Shown here piece by piece: positions 1-7,587 of a stretch of 64,000 bases of DNA. The position numbers were made by a program, and so were the translations under genes. The stretch comes from Flagellimonas sp. 389. Its GTDB lineage: Bacteria; Bacteroidota; Bacteroidia; Flavobacteriales; Flavobacteriaceae. Under the pieces are notes generated by a model. The model was not told where the DNA came from, did not search any database, and worked only from the letters and a program-made list of their open reading frames with translations. Position 1 is the stretch's first letter; every line of letters starts with the position of its first letter. The stretch spans positions 1-64,000 of the forward strand of contig NZ_JAHCMU010000020.1 in the NCBI RefSeq assembly GCF_018449435.1, read 5' to 3'.

Positions 1-99
1 TTTTTTCATGTGACAGTTAAAATTTAAAGTTAGAAAATTCTAATTTTAAGCTGTCCTATTTTAAGGGAAGCTTACATTTTTAGGGAAGGCTACACTTCT

Positions 100-480
100 T
101 TGTGGACTTGGTTAGGACGAGAAGTGGAAAATTACGTTCCTTTCGCAATTAGTGGCTTTGGCGAATTGTTTTATTATCGAAAACTAACTGAAATAGATGA
201 AGATATTTGTATGATAGATATTCAATATCGAAAAATAGAAACAATCGTTTGGAACCTTGAATCTTTTTTTGAAGATTTTCTAACAAATGAAGAAGACAGG
301 GAAGAATGGTTAAAGGAATCATTATTTGAAAAGGCAATAGCAGAACTTGGTAATTTAAAAGAAAACGAAGTATTTACGTTCACACCTGTTTTGGCAATGG
401 GTGGAAATATGGAAACGAAGTACTTAAAAAAGGGAAATGCACAAATCTATCAAGATATTGTATTTCAAATGACAATGTAA
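100..480 (+). CDS. DUF1851 / Tdi1-type immunity domain protein, probably 5'-truncated
   Basis: The 126 residues match the C-terminal half of the DUF1851 family (T6SS immunity protein Tdi1, C-terminal domain). A WLGRE segment opens the domain, followed by a GELFYY strand, an acidic helix with FFEDFL, then LFEKAIAELG and a late TPVLAMGG. Known members neutralise ADP-ribosylating toxins and have another 60-100 residues before this part. Here the frame is open only back to a stop at 31-33 and holds no ATG before the TTG at 100, so the N-terminal half is missing. Two imperfect copies of an AGGGAAG-TACA-like stretch at about 64-98 precede it. I see no toxin or T6SS gene beside it. It is best read as an orphan immunity remnant; a short functional protein starting at TTG is possible but less likely. 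Confidence 0.5.
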   Translation: MWTWLGREVENYVPFAISGFGELFYYRKLTEIDEDICMIDIQYRKIETIVWNLESFFEDFLTNEEDREEWLKESLFEKAIAELGNLKENEVFTFTPVLAMGGNMETKYLKKGNAQIYQDIVFQMTM

Positions 481-494
481 AAAGTAAACAGCCA

Positions 495-527
495 GGTATA
501 AACGGCATTGAAACGGTCGTTTATACC
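495..527. repeat. 10-bp perfect inverted repeat, cassette-like site after the DUF1851 gene
   Basis: GGTATAAACG (495-504) and CGTTTATACC (518-527) form a perfect 10-bp inverted repeat around a 13-nt loop, 14 bp after the DUF1851 stop codon. It is followed by ACCAACCGTTGTAG. There is no T-run, so it is not a standard terminator. Its GGTATA-ACG-ATT core resembles the sequences after the helicase (13750-13766) and hydrolase (14983-15002) genes, which suggests a gene-cassette end. That reading is inference. Confidence 0.5.
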
Positions 528-558
528 AACCGTTGTAGAACATAAAATAAATCACATC

Positions 559-978
559 ATGAAAAAAACATCATTCATATTAATATGCTGTTTTGCCTTT
601 ATCATTGTAGCAGCACAATCGAAATCAGAAAATTTTCAATCCGATCCTAAACTTGTACTTGGAGAAGTTTTTAGAGCTGCTAATAAACAAGATTATTCAA
701 ATCTTAATACGCTATGTCCCCCGAATAAAACAAATGATGGAGACACCCAAAGATATATCTGTGATATTGCTTCTTCTTCGGAACAGACGATAAATGAATT
801 TATAAGTTATTTTAAAAATGCACGAGTTTCAGGAGAGGTTACATACTTTTTATCTTCAGACGGAACTGAAATGGCAAAAGTCCCGTTCTGGTTTAACCAC
901 CCTAGTGGTGAAAGTCGAAGCAACGAAACCATGAATATGGTTAAAGTAGAAGGCAAATGGTACTTATCAAGTTTTTAA
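559..978 (+). CDS. Small secreted protein of unknown function
   Basis: I take the ATG at 559 as the start because it opens a clean signal peptide: MKK, then a hydrophobic run ILICCFAFIIVAA, then AQS for cleavage. An upstream in-frame TTG at 508 would start inside the inverted repeat and spoil the signal. The mature protein is about 118 residues. It has an amphipathic helix (KLVLGEVFRAANKQDYSNL), two cysteines and a C-terminal strand ending VEGKWYLSSF. That ending, with VPFWFNHPSGES before it, resembles the NTF2-like/DUF4878 lipoprotein fold, in which a short helical part is followed by a curved sheet. It is probably periplasmic or outer-membrane facing. No partner gene is evident; function unknown. 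Confidence 0.6.
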   Translation: MKKTSFILICCFAFIIVAAQSKSENFQSDPKLVLGEVFRAANKQDYSNLNTLCPPNKTNDGDTQRYICDIASSSEQTINEFISYFKNARVSGEVTYFLSSDGTEMAKVPFWFNHPSGESRSNETMNMVKVEGKWYLSSF

Positions 979-1146
979 TTTAAATACGTTCTGTACTTGG
1001 ATTAAAAAACTCCTTAAATCCACCTTCTGTTACAAAAGAATCATTAATTAGTCATAATTGAAATAGCCCAACAAAATCAAGAACCATTTGGAAAATCAAG
1101 GGAGACTTATGATATTGAAAACCAAATAACCAATCGACCATCATAA

Positions 1147-2067
1147 ATGAAAGCTGTTCTCTACCAAAAATATGGTCCTCCCAGTGTTCTTAAAGTAACA
1201 GCGATTGAGAAACCTATACCAAAAGACCATGAAATTCTTGTCAAGATTCACGCTGCCACAGTTACTTCCGGGGATGTAAGGCTCCGCAGTTCAGATTTCC
1301 CTACTTTATTTTGGCTACCAGCAAGGTTGATTTTTGGACTTTTTAAACCCAAAAAGAAGATTCTTGGCCATGAATTGTCCGGAGTAGTTGAAGAAAAAGG
1401 AAAAGACGTGACCCGTTTTAACATTGGTGATGAAGTCTTCGGCACGACTACAATGCTTGGTACCGGTTCTTATGCTGAATATATTTGCTTGCCCGAGCAA
1501 TGGAAACATGGCGTTGTCGATGTAAAACCTACTAACCTCAGTTTTAATAAAGCTGCTGCTTTGCCCATTGGAGGCATGACCGCGCTGTTTTTATTGGAAA
1601 AAGCAAAAATCTCCAAAGGTAAGAGCGTATTGGTCTATGGTGCTTCTGGAAGTGTAGGCAGCTATGCCGTTCAAATCGCAAAAAGCTTTAGCTCCTCCGT
1701 TACCGGAGTGTGTAGTACTTCAAACATTGATATGGTGAAATCCCTTGGAGCTGACAAAACGGTTGATTATACACAAGAAGATTATGCTTTACTTGAAGAA
1801 ACGTTTGATATTGTTTTTGATGCAGTTGGAAAGACCAGCAAATCAAAAGCCAAGAAGGTTTTAAAGAACAACGGTGTCTTTGTTTCCATTAAAATGCTGA
1901 CAAAGGAAAAGAGCGAAGACCTCTTAAAATTAAAGGAGTTGGCAGAGGAAGGAAAAATAAAGCCCTTTATTGACAAAAGTTATCCACTTGAGGACATTGT
2001 AAGTGCCCATACCTATGTTGACAGAGGTCGTAAAAAAGGGAATGTTGTCATTGAAATAAAAGTGTAA
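1147..2067 (+). CDS. NAD(P)-dependent alcohol dehydrogenase / quinone oxidoreductase, MDR superfamily
   Basis: This 306-residue protein is a medium-chain dehydrogenase/reductase of the zinc-free quinone-oxidoreductase branch. The N-terminal GroES-like domain (about 1-120) has the GHELSGVVEEKG and GDEVFG motifs. The Rossmann domain carries the nucleotide-binding GASGSVG at about 165-171. The cysteine cluster and catalytic zinc ligands of true alcohol dehydrogenases are absent, so it most likely reduces quinones or enones with NADPH. It stands alone, with 168 bp before it and 343 bp after it, and no operon partner. Substrate cannot be told from sequence. Confidence 0.85.
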   Translation: MKAVLYQKYGPPSVLKVTAIEKPIPKDHEILVKIHAATVTSGDVRLRSSDFPTLFWLPARLIFGLFKPKKKILGHELSGVVEEKGKDVTRFNIGDEVFGTTTMLGTGSYAEYICLPEQWKHGVVDVKPTNLSFNKAAALPIGGMTALFLLEKAKISKGKSVLVYGASGSVGSYAVQIAKSFSSSVTGVCSTSNIDMVKSLGADKTVDYTQEDYALLEETFDIVFDAVGKTSKSKAKKVLKNNGVFVSIKMLTKEKSEDLLKLKELAEEGKIKPFIDKSYPLEDIVSAHTYVDRGRKKGNVVIEIKV

Positions 2068-2410
2068 TACAAATTACTTTGAGAAAGATGGCCCGCAATC
2101 AAAAATTTATTGAGTACTTTGTAGTTACTTAAACACTTTTAAAAGTTTATGTCCATAACAGCCGTAATTTCATATTCGGATATTGTAAAATAGATAGTCA
2201 TGTTCTTCAGTGGCTATCATCTTAACTTCGGATAAGCATCCGAAGCATTACTACTTATTTACATTTTCAAATAAAACATCAAATTGATTGTGTCTACTCT
2301 ATTATTTGGGTTAGATAACATCTAAGAAGTGAACTTCAAAATGTTCCGAATAAACCCTTTGCTCACAATGTAAAGGAGAATTAGACACAATTTTTTAAAA
2401 CATACAGAAT
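2068..2410. other. 343-bp intergenic region with one hairpin
   Basis: No open frame, RNA gene or repeat family could be recognised. The one structured element is CTTCGGAT-AAGC-ATCCGAAG at 2226-2245, a perfect 8-bp stem with a 4-nt loop and no T-run. It could be a weak transcription end or an RNA processing site. Confidence 0.4.
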
Positions 2411-3466
2411 ATGAAACTAGAAGATTTTGGATACAACAAAGAAATCGAAAAACTAAGAGTTGATACTAACCTCAAAGATTTTGAAGTTGGGAGAATTATT
2501 GTACAACATAAAGAAAAGTACATTGTTAAAACAGAACGGGGCGACTTTGATGCAGAGATTACTGGCAACTTAAGATATTCGGCCAATGGCCCTGAAGATT
2601 TTCCTGCTGTGGGGGATTGGGTCGCTTTAGTAATTTATGATGCTTACATTTCAATAATCCATAAGATAATACCTAGGGTTTCTGTCATATCCAGACAGGC
2701 TATTGGTAAGCATGGTGATATACAAGTCATTGCTGCCAATGTTGACTTCGCGTTTATCGTTCAAGCTATTGATAGGGACTTCAGCATAAATCGCATTGAA
2801 CGATATTTGACGATATGCAATTCATCTGAAATCAAGCCTATTATCATTCTCAACAAAATTGATTTGATAGCTGATATTGAATTACAACAGCTAGTTACCA
2901 CCGTTCAAAAACGGATAAAACACATCCCCCTGGTTTGTTTGAGCAATACCTCCAAAAAAGGATTGAAAAAATTAGAGGCGTATTTATTCAAAGGCAAGAC
3001 ATACTGTTTTTTAGGTTCATCGGGAGTTGGCAAATCCTCTTTGATCAATAATTTAATTGGTAACAATGTAATGGCAACCAGAGAAATAAATGAGCGTATA
3101 CATAGAGGAAAACATACCACCACACATAGAGAGTTACTCGTTACCGAAAAAGGGATTTTTATTGATAATCCCGGTATGCGGGAAATAGGTATTACAAGTT
3201 CCACAGATGGAATAACCGATTCCTACAATGAAATTTTCAGCTTGGCCAAACAGTGTAAGTTTTCGAATTGTAAACATATCGATGAAATTGGATGTGCAGT
3301 TTTAAAGGCCCTTAATTCCGATAAACTTAATTTATCATCTTATCAGAATTATTTAAAAATGGAAAAAGAGAAGGAACACTTTGAATTAACCGTTTCTGAA
3401 AAACGAAAAAAAGATAAAAAATTTGGAAAAATGATTAAAAACATCAAGAAACGGAACAAGTACTAA
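2411..3466 (+). CDS. rsgA: Ribosome small subunit-dependent GTPase A (RsgA/YjeQ)
   Basis: This is a circularly permuted GTPase that checks late 30S maturation and is released on GTP hydrolysis. The order seen is diagnostic: an N-terminal OB fold (about 15-90), then NKID (G4, about 150), LSNTSKKG (G5), GSSGVGKSS (P-loop, about 202-210), the G2 threonines in HTTTHRE, DNPGMRE (G3), and last a zinc knuckle with CKFSNCKH plus a later cysteine (about 281-294). Length, 351 residues, is normal. The C-terminus is very lysine-rich, as expected for rRNA contact. ATG at 2411 is the only sensible start. A good hairpin terminator follows at 3490-3523, so it is a single-gene unit. Confidence 0.93.
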   Translation: MKLEDFGYNKEIEKLRVDTNLKDFEVGRIIVQHKEKYIVKTERGDFDAEITGNLRYSANGPEDFPAVGDWVALVIYDAYISIIHKIIPRVSVISRQAIGKHGDIQVIAANVDFAFIVQAIDRDFSINRIERYLTICNSSEIKPIIILNKIDLIADIELQQLVTTVQKRIKHIPLVCLSNTSKKGLKKLEAYLFKGKTYCFLGSSGVGKSSLINNLIGNNVMATREINERIHRGKHTTTHRELLVTEKGIFIDNPGMREIGITSSTDGITDSYNEIFSLAKQCKFSNCKHIDEIGCAVLKALNSDKLNLSSYQNYLKMEKEKEHFELTVSEKRKKDKKFGKMIKNIKKRNKY

Positions 3467-3489
3467 TGTACGTTATCCCACAAAGAAAC

Positions 3490-3523
3490 AGCGGTTCAGA
3501 AATAAACTTGGACCGCTTTTTTT
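3490..3523 (+). terminator. Rho-independent terminator of rsgA
   Basis: AGCGGTTCAG (3490-3499) pairs with TTGGACCGCT (3508-3517), with three G-T wobbles at the loop end, and is followed by a T-run (3517-3523). It lies 24 bp after the rsgA stop codon. Confidence 0.8.
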
Positions 3524-3550
3524 GAATATCATAAAACTTTTGATAAAGTA

Positions 3551-4393
3551 TTACTTGATTATCTTCAAATTAATGACCTCCTGCTCCGTTAAATGGCGCC
3601 AATGGCCTCTTGGCAGGTCCTTTTTGGTCAACCCAGCAAAAATAACCCGGTCAAGTTTGGTAACATGGTAATCCAAATGTTCAAAAATTCGTCGAACAAT
3701 ACGGTTACGCCCGCTATGGATTTCAATGCCCACTTCTTTTTTTGGCGCTCCCTGTATATAACTAACATCATCGACCTGTACCTTACCATCCTCTAATTCT
3801 AAGCCCTCTTCTATTTTTCGCAAATCGGCCAAAGTAAGATTTTTGTCCAAGTGCACATGGTAGATTTTCCGAACGCCATGTGTTGGGTGCGTTAGTTTTT
3901 TGGTAAGATCACCGTCGTTGGTGAACAATAAAAGTCCGGTGGTGTTCCTGTCCAACCGCCCTACGGGCAAAAGCCTGGATTTTGAAGCACTGGAAACAAG
4001 TTCCATCACCGTACGCCTGCCCTTTTCATCATTGGTGGTGGTAATGAAGTTTTTGGGTTTGTTCAGTAGTATGTATTCTTTCTTTTCTGGGTTTAGTTTT
4101 CTACCATCAAACCGAACATCATCCGTTAACTGAACTTTATAACCCATTTCTGTAATTACTTTCCCGTTTACGGATACGTTGCCCGCTGCAATATAAGTAT
4201 CCGCCTCCCTACGGGAACATATTCCCGCATTGGCTACATACCTATTCAAACGCATTTCGTTGGGATTGCTATTTTTAGGAGGGGCAGCTTTTTTTCTGGT
4301 AGGATTGTAATTTTTGGAATACTGCTTCCGCTTGTCTCCGCTCGTTGTTCTATTCGAAGACTTCCCTTTTCGGTTATAGTCTGATTTCGCCAT
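3551..4393 (-). CDS. rRNA pseudouridine synthase, RsuA/RluB/RluE/RluF family
   Basis: This enzyme isomerises uridine in rRNA. Residues 1-45 are a low-complexity Lys/Arg/Ser/Asn tail common in Bacteroidota members. An S4 RNA-binding domain follows (about 47-105, RLNRYVANAGICSRREAD). The catalytic domain starts at KEYILLNKP; the active-site aspartate is Asp148 in GRLDRNTTGLLL, and the family signature GRNRIVRRIFEHL is intact. RluB-like is the best call, but the modified position cannot be assigned. It is convergent with rsgA and divergent from the S9 peptidase gene at 4515. Its own promoter is visible: TTG at 4440-4438 and TACCTTTG at 4418-4411 (minus), 19 bp apart. Confidence 0.88.
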   Translation of the reverse strand: MAKSDYNRKGKSSNRTTSGDKRKQYSKNYNPTRKKAAPPKNSNPNEMRLNRYVANAGICSRREADTYIAAGNVSVNGKVITEMGYKVQLTDDVRFDGRKLNPEKKEYILLNKPKNFITTTNDEKGRRTVMELVSSASKSRLLPVGRLDRNTTGLLLFTNDGDLTKKLTHPTHGVRKIYHVHLDKNLTLADLRKIEEGLELEDGKVQVDDVSYIQGAPKKEVGIEIHSGRNRIVRRIFEHLDYHVTKLDRVIFAGLTKKDLPRGHWRHLTEQEVINLKIIK

Positions 4394-4410
4394 CAGTCAT
4401 TAAATTTTTG

Positions 4411-4440
4411 CAAAGGTACATATTGCAAATCATCGGACAA
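4411..4440 (-). promoter_or_regulatory. Bacteroidota-type promoter of the pseudouridine synthase gene
   Basis: On the minus strand TTG (4440-4438), a 19-bp spacer and TACCTTTG (4418-4411) fit the flavobacterial TTG-N17-23-TAnnTTTG consensus. The start codon lies about 18 bp downstream of the -7 element. Confidence 0.65.
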
Positions 4441-4483
4441 CGCTTTCCTTAAAATACCTGAATCGTATTTCTCAAGTAACCAT

Positions 4484-4491
4484 TACCTTTG
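4484..4491 (+). promoter_or_regulatory. -7 element upstream of the S9 peptidase gene
   Basis: TACCTTTG matches TAnnTTTG exactly and ends 23 bp before the ATG at 4515. No convincing -33 element was found, so only the -7 box is called. Confidence 0.5.
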
Positions 4492-4514
4492 ATATGCGCC
4501 TATAGTTAATCAAA

Positions 4515-7325
4515 ATGAAAAAAATCATCCCTCTGCTGTTGCTTAGTACCCTTTCGCTAGTCGAATCTTTTGCCCAAAAAAAGGTATTGGACCATTCTGA
4601 TATCAATCTTTGGAATACCGTGGAAGATGAGGCCATTTCACCAGATGGCTCCTATTCACTATACGATTTGGAAAAGGGTGAAAAAGATAATTTTTTGAAG
4701 ATACAGGATTCCAAAGGCGATTTTCTTTTGGAATATGACCGTGGCAAAGAGGGTCATTTTACCTATGATTCACAATATGCACTCTTTACAATAAAACCAT
4801 GGAAAGACAGCGTGGTTGCCCTAAAAAAAAGAAAGGTAAAAAAAGACAGGCTGCCGAAGGATTCATTGGGAATTTTTAACCTAAAGACGAAAAACCTTGT
4901 AAAAATAGGAAACATAAAAACGTACAAGCTGCCGGAAAAATGGTCAGGGTTTCTGGCCTATCAACTCGAAGACATCAAAAAAGAGAATACGAAAAAAGAG
5001 GAGGAAAAAGATTCCGTATCACCTATCGAAAAGAAAAAAGACAAACCCAAAAAGGTGAGCAAAAAGAATGGGTATCATTTGGTGCTTAGGAACCTTTCGA
5101 CCAATACACAGGATACCATAAAGTTTGTGACCGATTATACTTTTGCCAAAACCGGTAAATGGTTTGCCTACACAACAACAGGCGAAACAAAAGATGCGAA
5201 TGCCGGGGTCTTTGTCATTAATATGGAAACAATGCAGACCACTATGCTCCACGAAGCAAAAAAAGGAAAATATTTTCAGCTCAACTTCAGCGAATCTGGC
5301 AAGAATCTCGGTTTTATTGCAGACACGGATACCACAAAAATCCAGCTGCGCCCAAACGAACTTTTTCTTTGGCAAGAAGGCAAGGCTACTGCCGAAAAAA
5401 TTGTGGACAATACCAGCGCGCCTGCTAATTATGTAGTTTCCAAACACGGAAAAATACATTTCTCCAGAGACGATTCCAAGTTGTTTTTTGGTCTTGCAAA
5501 GCCCCCTATTAAAAAGGACACTTCCTTATTAAAAGAGGAAATTGTCAATGTTGAGGTTTGGACGTATGACGAGCCCAAATTATATACTGTTCAAGAACTA
5601 CAACTTAAGAATGATACGATACAATCATTTAAAACAGCCGTACTCCTTAAGGACAAACGGCTTGTTATATTAGCAGATAGCACCTACATGGATACCCAAC
5701 TGGGAGATAATGGCAATGCCCCTTATGCTTTGGTACGTAACGCTACACCTTATGAACTGCCAAGTCAATGGACGGCGAGACGTTATTACGACTACAAGGT
5801 TATAAATACCGCAACAGGAGAGACACAATCGGAAGTAAAAAAAATGCCCCGTATGCGGCTTAGCCCCAAAGCAAAGTACGGTTATGGATATAGTAGGATA
5901 GACAGTACATGGTTCACCTATAATTTACAATCGGGCAACTATAGGCCCCTCACCAAGGATGCTGTGTTCTACAATGAAGAAAACGATTACCCCAATTACC
6001 CCAATTCCTATGGCGTTGCAGGTTGGACCAAGAATGATACGGCGTTATTGATCTATGACCGCTATGATATTTGGAAAATTAATCCAGAGACTGGCAGTCG
6101 GACTAAATTGACCAAGGGTAGGAAAGCCAAAACGGTATATCGTTATCTGCATTTGGATGAGGAAGAGCCCGCCATCGATTTTGACCAAAAACTCTTACTG
6201 GGCACCTTTAATGAGGTGTCCAAAGATGGGGGTTATGCTGAATACAATCCCAAGTCGAACACTGTAAAACAACTTGTTTCCGGACCGTACAGTTACGCAA
6301 CACCAACAAAAGCAGCTCTTACCGATAAGCTGATTTTCACCAGACAGTCCTTTAAAGAATTTCCCGATCTACGTTTTACCGATCTTAACTTCAAAAAAGA
6401 CATCAAGCTCAGTAATGCCAACCCGCAACAGAAAGAGTACAACTGGGGCACTATAGCGTTGGTAAACTGGATTTCATTGGATGGTAAAAAACTTACAGGC
6501 TTGCTTGTGAAGCCCGAAAATTTTGACCCCAACAAGAAATATCCCCTGTTGGTGAACTTCTATGAAAAAAGCTCGGATAGACTTCATAGGCATCGTCATC
6601 CCAGGGCTGAACGGTCTTCACTTAATTATAGTTTTTACACCAGTCGGGGTTACGTCATCTTTAACCCAGATGTGCATTACCGTATTGGTTATCCGGGGGA
6701 AAGCGCTTATAATTGTGTGATTCCCGGTATTACTTCCTTAGTTGAAAAAGGTTATATTGATTCGGACAACATTGGAGTACAAGGGCATAGCTGGGGTGGT
6801 TATCAGATTGCCCATTTGGTGACAAAGACAGATATTTTCAAAGCCGCAGAGGCAGGGGCTCCCGTACCCAATATGATCAGTGCCTATGGCGGAATACGTT
6901 GGTGGACGGGTCTGAGCCGTCAATTCCAATACGAGCATACCCAAAGTAGAATTGGAGGTACGCCATGGGAGTTCCCTACCCGATATATGGAAAACTCCCC
7001 TATTTTCAACATTGATAAAATAAATACTCCTTTATTGATCATGCACAACGATGCCGATGGTCATGTACCTTGGTACCAAGGCATTGAATTATTTGTAAGC
7101 CTACGTAGATTGGGCAAGCCATCATGGTTTTTAAATTATAACGAAGAACCGCACTGGCCCTTAAAGCTTCAAAATCGTAAAGATTTCAATATTCGATTGG
7201 CGCAGTTCTTTGACCATTTTTTGAAAGGAGAATCCAAACCAGCATGGATGCATCGTGGTGTTCCCCCTATGGAGAAAGGCATCAGGCAAGGATATGAACT
7301 TTTGGATGGGACCGACGAAGATTGA
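4515..7325 (+). CDS. Secreted S9-family (prolyl oligopeptidase-type) serine peptidase
   Basis: A 936-residue exported peptidase. A signal peptide (residues 1-20, ending SFAQ) is followed by a long beta-propeller-like region (about 30-640) and an alpha/beta-hydrolase domain (about 660-905). The nucleophile is Ser759 in GHSWGG, the acid is probably the Asp in HNDADGHVPW (about 845), and the histidine is in EEPHWPL (about 879). These are the S9 triad elements in order. A lysine-rich insertion at about 155-190 (KKKDKPKKVSKK) is peculiar to this protein. It probably trims proline-containing or general oligopeptides in the periplasm. It is monocistronic, with a weak hairpin near 7389-7403 as a possible terminator. 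Confidence 0.87.
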   Translation: MKKIIPLLLLSTLSLVESFAQKKVLDHSDINLWNTVEDEAISPDGSYSLYDLEKGEKDNFLKIQDSKGDFLLEYDRGKEGHFTYDSQYALFTIKPWKDSVVALKKRKVKKDRLPKDSLGIFNLKTKNLVKIGNIKTYKLPEKWSGFLAYQLEDIKKENTKKEEEKDSVSPIEKKKDKPKKVSKKNGYHLVLRNLSTNTQDTIKFVTDYTFAKTGKWFAYTTTGETKDANAGVFVINMETMQTTMLHEAKKGKYFQLNFSESGKNLGFIADTDTTKIQLRPNELFLWQEGKATAEKIVDNTSAPANYVVSKHGKIHFSRDDSKLFFGLAKPPIKKDTSLLKEEIVNVEVWTYDEPKLYTVQELQLKNDTIQSFKTAVLLKDKRLVILADSTYMDTQLGDNGNAPYALVRNATPYELPSQWTARRYYDYKVINTATGETQSEVKKMPRMRLSPKAKYGYGYSRIDSTWFTYNLQSGNYRPLTKDAVFYNEENDYPNYPNSYGVAGWTKNDTALLIYDRYDIWKINPETGSRTKLTKGRKAKTVYRYLHLDEEEPAIDFDQKLLLGTFNEVSKDGGYAEYNPKSNTVKQLVSGPYSYATPTKAALTDKLIFTRQSFKEFPDLRFTDLNFKKDIKLSNANPQQKEYNWGTIALVNWISLDGKKLTGLLVKPENFDPNKKYPLLVNFYEKSSDRLHRHRHPRAERSSLNYSFYTSRGYVIFNPDVHYRIGYPGESAYNCVIPGITSLVEKGYIDSDNIGVQGHSWGGYQIAHLVTKTDIFKAAEAGAPVPNMISAYGGIRWWTGLSRQFQYEHTQSRIGGTPWEFPTRYMENSPIFNIDKINTPLLIMHNDADGHVPWYQGIELFVSLRRLGKPSWFLNYNEEPHWPLKLQNRKDFNIRLAQFFDHFLKGESKPAWMHRGVPPMEKGIRQGYELLDGTDED

Positions 7326-7388
7326 TCTTCAAATTGGACTGTTGATTATTATTTTCGATTCACCGTTACCTACATTGGGCATGGAATA

Positions 7389-7403
7389 ATACCCTATGGG
7401 TAT
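7389..7403 (+). terminator. Weak terminator candidate after the S9 peptidase
   Basis: ATACCC-TAT-GGGTAT is a 6-bp stem with a 3-nt loop, followed a few bases later by a T-run (about 7408-7413). It is short, so confidence is low. Confidence 0.35.
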
Positions 7404-7417
7404 CAAATTTTTTGTTA

Positions 7418-7468
7418 TTGTCAGTTCGAGCCTTTCGACCGTGCTCAAGATGAAGTAAGTTCGAGAAC
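7418..7468. repeat. Interspersed intergenic repeat remnant of the TCAGTTCGAG type
   Basis: GTCAGTTCGAG at about 7420-7430 and AGTTCGAGAAC about 30 bp later bracket a GC-richer core. The arrangement resembles the short dispersed GTC-TTCGAG elements common between genes of flavobacteria. That family assignment is from memory; only the internal duplication of AGTTCGAG is visible here. Confidence 0.35.
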
Positions 7469-7587
7469 ATTGGCCCTTAAATTCAGGCTTTTACTTGAAT
7501 CCATCAATTGATATGGTACAATCATTAGTTTAAATCAAATTTATATGTATAAATCCCCGAAATTTATTCGTTAAATAGTGAACAATC

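Noticed and set aside
100..480. Part of a type VI secretion or toxin-immunity cluster
   Set aside because: No T6SS structural gene, effector or toxin domain was found nearby; only a truncated immunity domain remains.
2226..2245. Terminator of the MDR oxidoreductase gene
   Set aside because: The 8-bp hairpin is about 160 bp after the stop codon and lacks a T-run.
5019..5459. Opposite-strand open frames inside large genes (for example in the S9 peptidase, helicase, GH13 and VCBS genes)
   Set aside because: They have no family features, overlap strong coding genes fully and show the composition of antisense shadow frames.
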